Source of the DNA: Chloranthus sessilifolius
Taxonomy: Eukaryota > Streptophyta > Magnoliopsida > Chloranthales > Chloranthaceae
Reading direction: 5' to 3'
Length of the DNA stretch: 64,000 nt
Assembly (NCBI GenBank): GCA_021018995.1
Contig: CM037587.1
Span: 16,989,366 to 17,053,365 of the forward strand
Shown: positions 42,285 through 53,413 of the stretch, piece by piece
How the letters are laid out: every line of letters begins with the position of its first letter
Position numbering within the stretch: the first letter of the stretch is position 1
Made by a program: the position numbers and the translations under genes
Notes under the pieces: generated by a model
Databases searched by the model: none
Told to the model about the DNA's origin: nothing
What the model saw: the letters and a program-made list of their open reading frames with translations, nothing else

Positions 42285-43075
42285 TATGAGGGCGGGGATT
42301 GTGCACTCCAATGTAGCCCAAAACGCTACACACCAATCAGTTGGGCACCATGTCACACCCATCACGAGTATTGGGTGCCTGGCAACTTAGGAAAGGTTGA
42401 TCAGGTCCCATACAAAAAGAAAACTGTTTTTATGACTTCTCCCCCATTAAAAATGTCGCCAAAGTTGGAAAAATTCAATGCACCAGATTGATGGGCCGTC
42501 ACCTTATGTTTGATCCATGTTTTTAATAGGGATGCAAAAAAAAAATAAACGAAACCTGAAAACCAAATCTTCCAAACCGGACAAAAACCGATTGAAAACT
42601 GACACCGAACCAAACCAATTCAGCCCGGTTAGGTTTCGGTTTCGGTACCTATAAACTGAAAGCCAGCTGGCTAGGGTGAGAAAACCCGACAAAAAACCGA
42701 AAAATTAAAAAAGCCGAAAAAAAAAATGAAGGAAAACCAAACCGACCAAAACCGAAATCGGATCGGTTCGGGTCAATTTCGGTTTGGGGGTTCAGCTAAC
42801 CGAAATCCAAATGTTTAGGTTCAGGTTCGGTTTTGCGGAAACTGACCCGAAAACCAAAATTTTGGTTTCAGTTTGGTTAACTGAATCTGCACCCCTAGTT
42901 TTGAAGGGCCAAAAGGTCCTAAAAGCGTAAAAAAAGAAATTTGAAATTACGTACCACGTGGCACAACACTCCAAAACAGGTGTTGTTTTGGAGATCACTT
43001 GGCACATGATCTAGCATTGAAGTGTAGCATTTTGGGCTGCAATGCAGTGCACCATCCCATTTCCCTACATTATAT
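42285..43075. mobile_element. Foldback/MITE element with long inverted ends, hosting a second MITE
   Basis: The left arm GGATTGTGCACTCCAATGTA, then GCCCAAAACGCTACAC, is mirrored at the right by GTGTAGCATTTTGGGC, then TGCAATGCAGTGCACCATCC. Both sides lie against TA runs, so a target duplication could not be defined. The centre contains the hAT-type MITE 42527-42897. Confidence 0.7.
42527..42897. mobile_element. hAT-type MITE, TAGGGATGCA ends
   Basis: The ends TAGGGATGCA and TGCACCCCTA are inverse with one mismatch. The duplication GTTTTTAA/GTTTTGAA (42519-42526, 42898-42905) has one mismatch. Subterminal GAAACCTGAAAACC and GGTTTCGGT motifs repeat many times. A partial relative begins at 24782 inside hAT3. 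Confidence 0.82.
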
Positions 43076-43404
43076 ATATATATTGACCCTCAATTGATCC
43101 TTACGTTCAAGGATAATAAAAGGGGCATGACTGCCCCATAATTGTGATTTTTTTAATGCCGTATGCTTGGGCCACATGGAGTAGACTTAACTATCACATT
43201 CATTCAGGGGTTTGAACCATCCGATCTATGCCTTCAAATACAGACAATTGTATAAATTCAACAGTTGAAATTAAAGTGCACCAATCATATAATTTTAATC
43301 CTCGTACAGGCATGATTCTTTGACTAAGAAATATTTCAATAGTTGGCTGCTATTATAATAGAAGTCCACCAGTTATAGGCATCTTAAAATAGAAATCGAT
43401 TCAG

Positions 43405-43595
43405 CTCTTTCACAATCCTTCTCTAACACTATTCCGAATAAATAGAGAGGGAATTGGAACAAATTGGGAGCGAAAATGAGAACGTGTCACCTTTTTTATA
43501 CCTAGATGGAAAAGCCCAGCGGTGACTTGGGTGACCGTCGATTTGAACTGGTGGAAACTTAGGGTTTCGCTCGAATCGGCATCAGCGAAAGTGAA
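43405..43595 (-). pseudogene. 4-coumarate:CoA-ligase-like gene fragment, 3' side of element D
   Basis: On the minus strand, TFADADSSETLSFHQFKSTV, then TQVTAGLFHLGIKKGD, matches the N-terminal part of 4CL-like acyl-CoA synthetases, which activate carboxylates with ATP and CoA. A frameshift follows, then FAPNLFQFPLYLFGIVLE, which corresponds to the next conserved segment (IFAPNS-type). The reading is cut at 43595 by element D and continues on the other side at 48469. There is no ATP-binding or catalytic region in the window, so this is a relic. Confidence 0.65.
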
Positions 43596-44698
43596 TGATG
43601 GGGATGCCGACACCGACTGATGTCGCGAGCCAGTTTTATCGGTGATGAAACATTTTGGGTATGGGAGAATTGATGGGGATGCCTCCTAGAGGACCTAGGT
43701 TTCAGGCCGTACAAGGTGTACCAGCGGAAGAAGAAGCGTCGAAAGGGCCAATGAGCCTCAAGATCCACCGAGGAAAAGTCCTAGAGGTCAGCCAATGAGG
43801 CACAAAAGGCATCAGGCGACGGACGTCCGGAATTAGAGGGTCGCACTGTTTTCTTGCGCCACAGACGTTCGTGATGCCCCGTGGATAGGCGACGGACATC
43901 AGTGGTGCCCAAGACAAACGTCCATGGAAATCTCCGCCCTGCGACTTAAGTGGCGTGTTTTATCCTTTTTGTCCGAATTTTATTGTTTTTGTGTCTAATT
44001 GTAAGTTACCACTTAGGGTAATTTCGTACTTTGCCATTTTAGGGATTATTCCCTTTATAGTTACTATAAAGCATACTTTTGTAAGCCATTTTTGGGACTT
44101 GTTGATTTAATGAAAATATGTTTTGCATTTGGCTTGAGATGAGCTTGAAGAGAGAGTCTTCTTCCCCATGTGGGTTTGGTGTGAGGCCCATGTTACTTTG
44201 ATCTTCTCCTTTAATCCTTGCTCTTGCTTGATTCTCTTTAATCTTTTGCATTCAATCTTCTCCCTTTTGTTTGATTGTTCAAAATCTCAAAACCCTAGAT
44301 CTAGAGTAACCTCGATGTCGATCCTCGTGGTTCGAATCCGACCCTAGCCCGTCGATCCACGACCGTTGTTGGACTCGAGCTTGCTCAATTTGTGTCGTTA
44401 ACCGCTTCGATTCAAAGTCTCACCAAGGAGCTACCGATTCAACGAAGAGCTACGATCTAACGCCCCGACCTAGACAAAGCGAGAGTTCTATCTCTCGGAT
44501 CGCCTCTTCCGCCATCCTAACGAATCTCGCGCGTCGGATTGGACCCTACGCAAACCGAGCATGGTCACCTAAGTGGAATCCCGCGAAACCCAAGGTATCG
44601 CTTTAATTTGTGATTTAATTGCTCAATTAATTAGTTTAATTTCGGTAAATTAGCATATCATGGGCATTCACATATCTTAGGATCGTTGTCCTGCATCA
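43596..44698 (+). mobile_element. Element D 5' LTR
   Basis: It runs from TGATGGGGATGCCGACACC to CTGCATCA. Its first about 90 bases encode the same tail of the polyprotein that the 3' LTR does (…MKHFGYGRIDGD), because the ORF ends inside the LTR. Confidence 0.83.
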
Positions 44699-44702
44699 GT
44701 TT

Positions 44703-44715
44703 TTGTATCAAAGCT
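44703..44715 (+). other. Primer binding site of element D
   Basis: TTGTATCAAAGCT follows the LTR end by four bases and resembles the iMet-tRNA site TGGTATCAGAGC with changes. Confidence 0.65.
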
Positions 44716-45168
44716 TAGGTTCTAGGTTAGGGCATTTTGTGTAGTCACATTTGTGTGTTCATTGGTATGTTCATTTGTATGCACATCTTGTGTTTTGTTA
44801 AAATTATTCACTTGTTGTGTGGTCACATTTGTGTGTTCATTTGTATGCACATTGTGTGTTTGATAAAATTCCTCATTCATTTGCATTTCATATTTGTGTG
44901 TCTATCTAGTGTTTGACGAAAGTCCTCATTCATTTTGATTCACATGTGTATGTCATTTAGATGTCGTTTGTGTAGTCGCATTTGTGTTTTCATTGGTGTG
45001 TTCATTTGTATGCACATCTTGTGTTTGTTAAAATTATTCACTTGTTGTGTGGTCACATTTGTGTATTCATTTGTATGCACATCTCGTGTTTGATAAAATT
45101 ACTCATTCACTTGTGGGTTATAATTGTTTGTTCGTTATAGAACCCGTGTTTAGTGTGTCGTGATCGCC
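44716..45168 (+). other. Element D leader with TTCATTTGTATGCACAT repeats
   Basis: About five units built from TGTGTGGTCACATTTGTGTG and TTCATTTGTATGCACATCTT lie between the PBS and gag. Non-coding. Confidence 0.75.
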
Positions 45169-46590
45169 ATGGGTACGAGTGAGATTACCGATGTTCTTAG
45201 GAGCATCCAAGCCACGATGATCACGATGAATAAGAGGGAACTAGCCAAACAAGGAAACCGTTACACTCCAAATCCTAGGCGAAGTCCCGAAAGTCGTGAT
45301 GAGATTAGACTTAGGGGACACTCCTATCATTGTGAACACAAACATGATCTTGATAGAAAATCTCTAAGGTCTAGTCAAGTAGAAGTCCCGGATTTCAAGG
45401 GTATGGCGAACCCTAACACCTTCGTGGAATGGTTGTCTAGCATATAAGAGTACTTTGACTCTTATGATGTGTTGGATGGGTGTAAGGTCGAGTTCACCAA
45501 AACGAGGTTGGTGGGTTGCGCTAAAACCGATTGGAATAATGGGGAGTTTCGACGCAAGATAGCTCAATGTAAGCCCGTCACACGATTGGAGGACATGAAG
45601 GAGCGACTTACCGAGAAGTATGTTTCTTTTACGCACCGCCACCTCCTACGGTGATTGGACGCTAAAATGGATAAGCGTCGTGATTTTCGCAAGCTTGAGT
45701 CTAGGAGCACCTACACTAAAGAGAGCTTTAATTCTGGGGTTCAACCATTGAAACCAGCGAGTACTCCTAGAAATCCCCAAATTGATAATGGGAAATGAGC
45801 GATCAATGACATCCCCAAAACTAGTGGTCGCAACAAATGTTACAAGTGTCACAGATTTGGACACTTTGCATATCAATGCCCCACAAAATTTCTCGCTCAA
45901 AATTTATTAATGAAAAGAGAGAGTTCTAAAGAGCCTGAAAATGTGAATGTGGGAGAGGATGTGCATCACCCTAGTACCGTGGTGAGTGAAGAGGAAATAA
46001 AGGAAATCGAAGAAAGCCTAGATTGCATTGAGGAGACTTTTATTTTCCTTGTGAGTAGTGATGTGGAGTCGCCCACACATGAGCCAACCAAGTCACCTAC
46101 GCACGATTCTACCGAAACGCTTACACATGATTCATATGATTCGTTAGTGTCCATGGAGTCAGTTGTATACGAGTCCTTATTGTTTGTAGAGTCGAGTGCA
46201 CTTGAGTCTTTGGTGTTGGTTGAACCGAGCACACACGAGCCGATTAAGTTACTTACCCATGAGTCATTGGAGCCCGTTGAGTCGAGTCCACATGAGCAAT
46301 TAGTGTCACTTAATTTGATCACGCATGAGTCACTAGTATTGGTAGAGTCCACTACAGATGAATCACTAGTGTCGATAGAGTCCACTACATGTGAGTCGTT
46401 AGCGTCGCATGCACATGAGAGTATCGAGTCCATAGATATGCATACACATCATAGTCTCGAGTTGCATACCGCTTCACATTCCGAGTCTTGTTATGAGTCA
46501 AGTTTTGAGTCTCATTCCGCATTGCATGCCGAAATTATGCTTAAAATTAATTTGTACAACGGAGATTCCAAAGGGTGGATTTGCCTGTGA
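45169..46590 (+). pseudogene. gag: Element D gag with long Ser/Glu/His repeat tail, decayed
   Basis: The ATG at 45169 begins MGTSEITDVLRSIQATMITM. The gag core reads VPDFKGMANPNTFVEWLSSI, then a TAA at 45445-45447, EYFDSYDVLDGCKVEFTKTR and RLEDMKERLTEKYVSFTH. More stops lie at about 45652 and 45796. A CCHC knuckle CYKCHRFGHFAYQC lies at about 45838-45880. After the knuckle the frame is open for over 220 codons and consists largely of degenerate repeats of THESLVLVESS type (about 46050-46560). Known gypsy gag proteins usually end or run into protease soon after the knuckle, so this tail is unusual. Confidence 0.82.
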
Positions 46591-46599
46591 GCTTCAAGG

Positions 46600-47424
46600 A
46601 AATTCAAATAAGTGGCCATGAATTGGTTCGGGTTAAGCCTGAATGATTCCCATCGGGGATCGCGAAGAAGTCCCAAACCCGCGTTACCGGATCTTTTAAG
46701 ATGGTGGCAAGGAGTGGACCTAAGATATATGTGCTTAAGCTACCTCAAGGTAGTTCAGCACTCAATGTAGAAGACCTAGTTCCTCATTTAGGCACAAGCC
46801 CACTTCCTAGAACTCCTTTCAAATGTCCTTTTTTGTGCACCAATCCCGACCCTACATCCCCGATCTTTTCATCTTCCGAACAAGATGAGTAGCAAGGTCA
46901 TTAAGAAGATCTTGGATGACCTTGTGGCATTCACCCGTGGCAAAGAGTTTCTGGTTTATGAGATGAAGAGGGTTGGTAAGTCGACTTCCGAAAGTGCATG
47001 GGCCAATCATGAGAGAGTTCACCGCTTGAGTACTTGTATTCCCGACCGATATCACGACCACACTTCATCGGTGATGAGGTCTTTCGGGTCCGGAAGAGTT
47101 GATCAGAAGCTTCAGAAATATTTAGTAGAATGGGTTGGCAAGCCGGGTTGTTGGGATCGTCGAGAAGAGGTTTACCGCGTGCGCCCTAACATAATCAACC
47201 GAAGTGAGGATCATACGACACCGATTGCTTGGGCTAGTTGCGAGGAGTTCCACCGTTTAAGTCCCGATACACTTGACCAATACTACATGCGTGTTTCATC
47301 GGAGCTGAAACCTTTTGGGTATGAAGGAATTGATGGGGACACCGACATCAACCGATGCCACAAGACAGTTTCATCGGTGATGAAACATTTTGGGTATGGG
47401 AGAATTGATGGGGACGCCGCCTAG
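46600..47424 (+). pseudogene. Element D integrase C-terminal region with repeated chromo-like modules
   Basis: FPSGIAKKSQTR, then GSFKMVARSGPKIYVLKLPQ and SALNVEDLVPHLG, is the usual region just after the integrase core. From 46885 the frame is open to 47424. It holds chromo-like segments (LVEWVGKPG near 47127; earlier a degenerate FLVYEMKRVGKSTSESAW) and three copies of a tail motif: SSVMRSFGSGRVD, SSELKPFGYEGIDGD and SSVMKHFGYGRIDGD. The last part lies inside the 3' LTR. The core integrase, including the catalytic acids, is missing. Confidence 0.72.
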
Positions 47425-48468
47425 AGGACCTAGGTTTCAGGCCGTACAAGGTGTACCGGTGGAAGAAGAAGATTCGAAAGGGCCAAGGAACCTCAAGATC
47501 CACCGAGGAAAGGTCCTAGAGGTTAGCCCATGAGGCATAAAAGACATCAGGCGACGCACGTCCGAAGGCTTTGAACGGACGTCCGGAATTAGAGGGTCAC
47601 ACTATTTTTTTGCGCGACGAACGTCTGTGGGCATCACGAACGTCCGTGGATAGGCCACGGACGTTCGTGGTGCCCAGGACGGACGTCCGTGGAAATCTCC
47701 GCCCTGCGACTTAAGTGACGTGTTTTGTCCTTTTTGTCCGAATTTTATTGCTTTTGTGTCTAATTGTAAGTTACCACTTAAGGTAATTTCGTACTTTGCC
47801 ATTCTAGGGATTATTCCCTTCGTAGTTACTATAAAGCATACTTTTGTAAGCCATTTTTGGGACTTGTTGATTTAATGAAAGTATGTTTTGCATTTGGCTT
47901 GAGATGAGCTTGAAGAGAGTCTTCTTCCCCATGTCGGTTTGGTGTGAGGCCCATGTTACTTTGATCTTCTCCTTTAATCCTTGCTCTTGCTTGATCGTCT
48001 TTTTTCTTTAATCTTTTGCATTCAATCTTCTCCCTTTTGTTTGATTGTTCAAAATCTCAAAACCCTAGATCTAGAGTAACCTTGATGTCCATCCTTGTGG
48101 TCCGAATCAGACCCTAGCCTGTCGATCCACAACCGTTGTTGGACTCGAGCTTGCTCGATTTGCGCCGTTAACCGCTTCGATTCAAAGTCCTACCAAGGAG
48201 CTACCAATTCTACGAAGAGCTGCGATCTAACGCTGCGACCTATACGAAGCGAGAGTTCTATCTTTCAGATCGCCTCTTCCGCCATCCTAACGAATCTCAC
48301 GCGTCGGATTGAACCCTACGCAAGCCGAACATGGTCACCTAAGCGGAATCCCGTGAAACCCAAGGTATCACTTTAATTTGTGATTTAATTGCTCAATTAA
48401 TTAATTTAATTTCGGCAAATTAGCATATCATGAGCATTCACGGATCTTAGGGTCGCTGTCCCACGTCA
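47331..48468 (+). mobile_element. Element D 3' LTR
   Basis: It matches 43596-44698 from TGATGGGGACACCGAC to CACGTCA. It has an extra insertion of about 40 bases (GACGTCCGTGG-type repeats around 47560-47690) relative to the 5' copy. Confidence 0.85.
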
Positions 48469-48535
48469 GTGAGCTTATCGGAATAAGAAAATGAGTTATG
48501 GATAAAGGGTTTTATTCCATGGGCTTTGTAGTTGT
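48469..48535 (-). pseudogene. 4CL-like gene fragment, 5' side of element D
   Basis: The minus-strand reading KAHGIKPFIHNSFSYSDKL joins across the GTGAG duplication in the same frame with TFADADSSET at 43595. This supports both the element boundary and the fragment. On its own the similarity is weak. Confidence 0.45.
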
Positions 48536-48636
48536 CAATGTTACATAGTGACCTATCAACCTTTTAGATTTATAACCTATATATCGAATACCTTATAGAT
48601 TTCTAATGATTTATAAAACTATATATCGGTTGAAGG

Positions 48637-49059
48637 ATAAAGGTAGTCTGGTACTAAGGAGTAAGGATCAGGTAACTTACCTGGTCCTACATTAGTTTGT
48701 TGCCACATGGCACCCAATCACATGATTAGGTGTCATGTAAAGGAGTGGCTTGATAATCATAACTATTGTGAAAGAAATAGTAATAACAAAATATATAAAA
48801 ATGTACGGTCAATGGTGTCAACCATGTGGAAAATGAACGGTGAAACAAAATGTGGTTTTACCGTTCATTTTCCATGCAATTGACTTTGTTGACTGCATGA
48901 TTTATATTGCTTATGTTGATGGTTTTTTTCACAACTGTTATGATCATCAAGCCACTCCTTATGTGGCATCTGATCATGTGATTGGGTGCCACGTGGCAGC
49001 AAACTAATGTGGGACCAGGTAAGTTATCTGGTCCTTGTTACCAGGTTACCTTTACCCTC
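48637..49059. mobile_element. Foldback MITE with about 130-bp inverted arms
   Basis: The left arm (AAGGATCAGGTAACTTACCT, CATTAGTTTGTTGCCACATG, GGAGTGGCTTGATAATCATA) is mirrored by the right arm (TATGATCATCAAGCCACTCC, GCCACGTGGCAGCAAACTAA, AGGTAAGTTATCTGGTCC). A shorter inner palindrome surrounds AAAATGAACGGTGAAACA. No exact target duplication was fixed. The small + ORF at 48986 is within the arm and not a gene. Confidence 0.78.
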
Positions 49060-49740
49060 TATTAAAATGTTATTTTCTTCTTTTTATGTTGGTATCATGT
49101 GCACTTGCATGGCCCTGCATCTAAATCTTTTCTCTACTATGGTATTTATGGGGAGAGAGGAGAGAAGTTGTACATGATATATGAGTATAACATATCTAAT
49201 AAGAAAATATAATGTATATAGCATATACATTTCTATATTATATTTAAGGGTTTAAAGGAAGCTCACCTTAGGCCTAAGATAAAGCCCTCACGATCCACGT
49301 TTTGGGCCATGTGGAGGACCTTCAATTCAATCTTAAGAATGAAGGTGTTATTGATTCTCTACATGTGGCACTGGTTGGTGCCACGTGCTTCATGGGGCTA
49401 TATATAGATCAAATTCATCCCTAAGATTAGATCAAAAACTTATCTCTTCAATATGATCAAAAGGGGCTGAAACAGATTTTATAATTGCATGGTAGCCGTT
49501 TAAAACTCATCCTATCCCAGTGAATCAGGTTTGCTTGACACTTGGCAAACAACAAAGAGTGAACCTGAATTCGACCCTAGCAAACCAAGTAAGGTTATCT
49601 TCTCCTTAATGATGTCAAAGTCAAACGCTATCTATTTGGTCCTCTTATGAAGAACAACATCAGATGCAATGTGAACAGGTGCTTGGTTGCCGAAATACAA
49701 AGGCATCAGTGAGGTGATCGGAAAACATAGCTCACTCATG
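49060..49740. other. Unassigned interval, probable LTR/flank of the minus-strand copia
   Basis: No coding similarity. It may contain the 3' non-coding end of the minus-strand copia element. No LTR pair could be recognised. Confidence 0.4.
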
Positions 49741-51305
49741 AAGGTTCATGAATAGAGTAGCTCATTATACCGGTGGGTCATTATTTGATTTTCATATTCT
49801 GCTTCTGCACTTGAACATGAGACAAAAAGTTGCTTCTTTTCTTTTCCACGTGACCAAGTTCCCACCGAGGAGAGTGCAAAAACCATACGGGGTCGTCGAT
49901 CAATAGGTGACTCAGCCCTGTCCGCGTCATTATAGCTGATAATGTCTAATTGCCTATCCCAAGAGTACAAGATTTAAGTTGACGAATGATGTGGTATATA
50001 GCATCATGGTGAAGTGCCGAGGTGAGTGCATGAACTAACAATTTCACTTACAGCCTAAATGAAATTCAATCTCATGCTGGTTAGGTAGCTTAGGTTCCCA
50101 ACAAGTTGTTGATACATTCCTGAATCAGGAAGAAGGTCCACCTTGGCAGTATGAAGAGGGTAATTAGGCTCCACTGCAGAGGAGGCAGATAGAGAGCTTG
50201 ACTTTCTAGTCCCATTGATGAGAGTGAGTGCATACTTACCCTGACAAATGAGGACGTCTTTAGTGGAGCGAGCAACTTCTATGCCCAAAAAATATCAGAG
50301 AGCGAAGGTCCTTAATCTTGAAGGCTCGGCTCATAGTCTACTTCACTTGTGCGATGAATGGAATCATCCCTTGTGATGACTTCAGCAATGAATGGAATCA
50401 TCCCTTGTGATGACAATATCATCCACATAAACAAGAAGAATGGTCGACCACCTATCGAGAGTGAACAAACACTGTGTGATCAAAATGGCAACTATGAAAA
50501 CTCATGCCAAGAAGAGCTCTACTAAAGCGTGCAAACCAGGCGCAGTGAAGCTGTTTAAGCTCATAGATGGCCCTATTCAGCTTACCCACCTTATAATACT
50601 TCTCCTTTAAGTTGAACACCAGGAGGAAAATCCATGTAAAATTTCCAGGTGAGATCATTATGAAGAAACACATTCTTCATATCAAGCTGGAAGAGAGGCC
50701 AACCACAGTTGACTACAACCAAAAGAAGCATACGAAAAGAGTTAAGCTTTGCAACTGGAGCAAACGTCTCATTGTAGTCTGTCATAAGTCGTAAAATCCT
50801 TATAGCAAGAAGGTGAGTTATATATCTCTTTATGCTTGACAGTGTACACCCATCTGCAACCGACATTACAATTCCAAAGGGGTAGAGAAACAAGATCTTA
50901 AGTGCCATTTCTCAACAGATTTGTCATTTCCTACTTCATAGCCTCCTCCCATTCAAGTTGTTACAAGGCCTCAAGAACAGATTTTGGAATAGCAATGGAA
51001 GAAACGCTTTGCAAATAAGAATTTTAAGATGAAAAACGGCCTAGTAAGAAAGAAATTGCACAAGGGGATGAGATTTGCAGCTCTGTTTGCCTTTGTATAG
51101 AGAAATGGGCAAGATGGAGTCATCAGAAATAGCAGGCACATAAGCAACAACAGGAATATAACCAAAATGAGTAACATGGGGTGAGGCTCGTGTTTGGCCT
51201 GAACACAGGGCTGGCCCTGGACCAAGGCGAGCCAGGCGGCTGCCTTGGGCCCCCGGTTTTCAGGGGCCCGCAAAAAAACAATTACCTTTAAAAATTAGGT
51301 TTGCA

Positions 51306-51310
<5 letters not shown>

Positions 51311-51345
<35 letters not shown>
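51311..51345. repeat. (AT)n microsatellite
   Basis: About 30 bases of TA repeat near the left end of hAT4. Confidence 0.95.
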
Positions 51346-51347
<2 letters not shown>

Positions 51348-51441
51348 ACCCCATTTCTACTCCAGCCATCGCCTCCAAACCCTCACGGGCCTCTCCTCTC
51401 TTCAACTCCGTCTCCAAGCTCCAGGCTCCAGCCAGCTCCAG

Positions 51442-51442
51442 C

Positions 51443-51493
<51 letters not shown>
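51442..51493. repeat. (CT)n microsatellite
   Basis: About 50 bases of pure CT. The Arg/Glu-run ORFs on the minus strand are translations of this repeat. Confidence 0.97.
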
Positions 51494-51495
<2 letters not shown>

Positions 51496-52059
51496 GACTC
51501 CAGTGAAATACAGAAATACCCCTCTGAAGCTTCTCTGCAAGACTGCGCAAACAGCAAACTCCATTACCTATTTCCCTGATTGCCATTGTTGAAAGCTTGA
51601 AGTGTCTGCAAGTCCGCAACACATCTGGATCTCGGTAAGTCGCCAAGTCGGCATCTCCATATACTGATATACGTGCACGTGCGATAACCTCAGGTACGTT
51701 GATTTGATTTTAGTTAGTGTTCTTTTTTATGGAAAGATTAGATTTTTGGGTGAAAAAAAATTAGGTTTTTTGTTGTAGGAACGAAAATTTCTATTGGGTT
51801 TTTTATCATAATTATATCATCATATCATGTTGCTGTCTTGCTGAGATTCATTGGTTTTCCATAAATAGAAGAGGGTTTGCATGATTGCAGCACAAATCTG
51901 ACCTTCAAACAGACAAATAGTGTATTTGAGCTTTCATTGTAGATTATCTCTGTGACTGTTTATCTTCTTCCCCTTCAATATTTCTGCAATTCTCAATAAT
52001 ATTAATTATTTTAATGAAAATGGATCTTGTCATATTTTCTGTTTCTTAGGTGTGGGATT

Positions 52060-52263
52060 CAAGGTGTCAACTCGGGTAACCGATACGAATTGGTCGAAAC
52101 CGAGTTGTATTGGTCGATTTTTTTTAAAAAAATTGAGAGATATCGCCGTATCGGCCGTAACGGGCCCATTTTGGCCGATACGGATACCGATACCCGAGTT
52201 TGATACCTGATATGTATTGACGCCGATACCTGATGCGTATTGACGCCAATACCTGATACCTTG
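52060..52263. mobile_element. CGTATCG-related MITE, CAAGGTGTCA subfamily, inside hAT4
   Basis: A perfect 8-bp duplication GTGGGATT (52052-52059, 52264-52271). The ends CAAGGTGTCAACTCGGG and CAATACCTGATACCTTG are imperfect inverses. The interior has CCGATACGAATTGG and GGCCGATACGGATACCGATA. Confidence 0.92.
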
Positions 52264-52385
52264 GTGGGATTATTTCTCTTAATCATCTATTTTTATATGT
52301 GTAAATGATATGAAAGCCCAACAAAATCTGTATGATGAAGGGTTATTTGTGATCCATTGCCTTATGAATATCTTGTTTTCCCTGT

Positions 52386-52550
52386 GAATTTATCTGAAAT
52401 TAGGGCTCCTAAAACTCCTTCAAAAGGCATGAAAGGGCTTTTCATGCCCAATTTAAATCTTGTATGCAGTATGAATTTAGCTGAAATTAGGGCTCCTAAA
52501 ACTCCTTCAAAACCCATGAAAGGGCTTTCCATGCCTATTTTAAATCAGCT
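52386..52550. repeat. 87-bp tandem duplication inside hAT4
   Basis: GAATTTATCTGAAATTAGGG, then CTCCTAAAACTCCTTCAAAA, occurs twice in direct tandem with a few differences. Confidence 0.85.
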
Positions 52551-53413
52551 CATTGACCTATTTATACTGTTGTGACAGTATTGATCTCTTGATTGCTATT
52601 GTTTCCAAAGTGCTGAAATATAAAGGAGAGGAGATCGGGTTTAAATCAGCTCATTGGCCTCTGATTGGTTTGTTATGTTTGTAATGTTTCTTTTTCTTTC
52701 CACTAGGCTTCCCCATGTTGAATTCAATGAAAGAAATAGAACCTTTAACCCAATATCAAAAGTCAAAACCTTGAACAAAGATGATAAATAATACTGTGAA
52801 AAATAAAAGAACAACATTGCTCTGCAAATTCTACTAAATTGAAATATGTTACTATTCAATTTATAAAAAATTGAATTGCGAAACCTTAATTCCTCAAGGA
52901 CCCAATTCAATTGAGAAAACTACTAAAATGAATGCCAGAGAACAATGAGAACCCAAAATTTTAGGAGCTTTTTAACAAACTGCAATGGAAAGGCAAAATT
53001 TGGTAGATGATTGTTGATATCAGGTTCAGCTCTTAGATTTCTCTTTATATTATAAAGTAATATGAGGGGCCCCATTTTAGGAACTCGCCTTGGGCCCCGA
53101 AAATGTCAGGGCCGGCCCTGCCCGAACATGTGTTCCTGGCAACCTGGTCTCTTCTTCATCAAGTGTAAGCAGGCAGCTCTTTGGAAGGTATACATGGTAT
53201 CCAACACAGGAGAAGGAAGAGGGACAACAAAAGCAGGCGTGGGTAAAATGGCATGGGTGAAAAGCGTGGAGAGCTAAAAATATGGAGTGCCTTGATGCAA
53301 GTAACATCCATAGAGATACAAAATTTCTGAATCACGGGATCAAAGAAACAATACTCTTTGTGTTGAGTGGAATACCCAATAAACACACATTGTCCATCCA
53401 AATAGCACCGAAT

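Larger units (their letters stand above)
43596..48468 (+). mobile_element. Element D: Ty3/gypsy retrotransposon with most of pol deleted
   Basis: The two LTRs (43596-44698 and 47331-48468) are about 1.1 kb each and highly similar. The 5-bp flanks GTGAA and GTGAG (43591-43595, 48469-48473) are a target duplication with one mismatch, inside the 4CL-like relic. The internal region carries gag and the C-terminal end of integrase only. Protease, RT, RNase H and the integrase core are absent. Confidence 0.88.
51206..53120. mobile_element. hAT4: non-autonomous hAT element in the minus-strand copia
   Basis: TIRs CAGGGCTGGCCCTG and CAGGGCCGGCCCTG are near-perfect. The 8-bp duplication CCTGAACA/CCCGAACA (51198-51205, 53121-53128) has one mismatch. 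The extended ends mirror GCCTTGGGCCCC on both sides. The element is 1.9 kb with no transposase. The interior has AT and CT microsatellites, an 87-bp tandem duplication (52386-52550) and a MITE (52060-52263). Confidence 0.93.

Noticed and set aside
43596..43613. ATG of the minus-strand ORF at 43613 as the start of a 4CL-like gene
   Set aside because: The start lies inside the LTR of element D. The similarity begins only at the element boundary, so it is not the original start.
45966..46433. 155-codon minus-strand ORF rich in Asp/Ser
   Set aside because: It is the antisense of the gag repeat tail of element D and has no independent support.
51295..51646. Arg-Glu-run ORFs on the minus strand
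   Set aside because: They are translations of the (CT)n and (AT)n repeats in hAT4.
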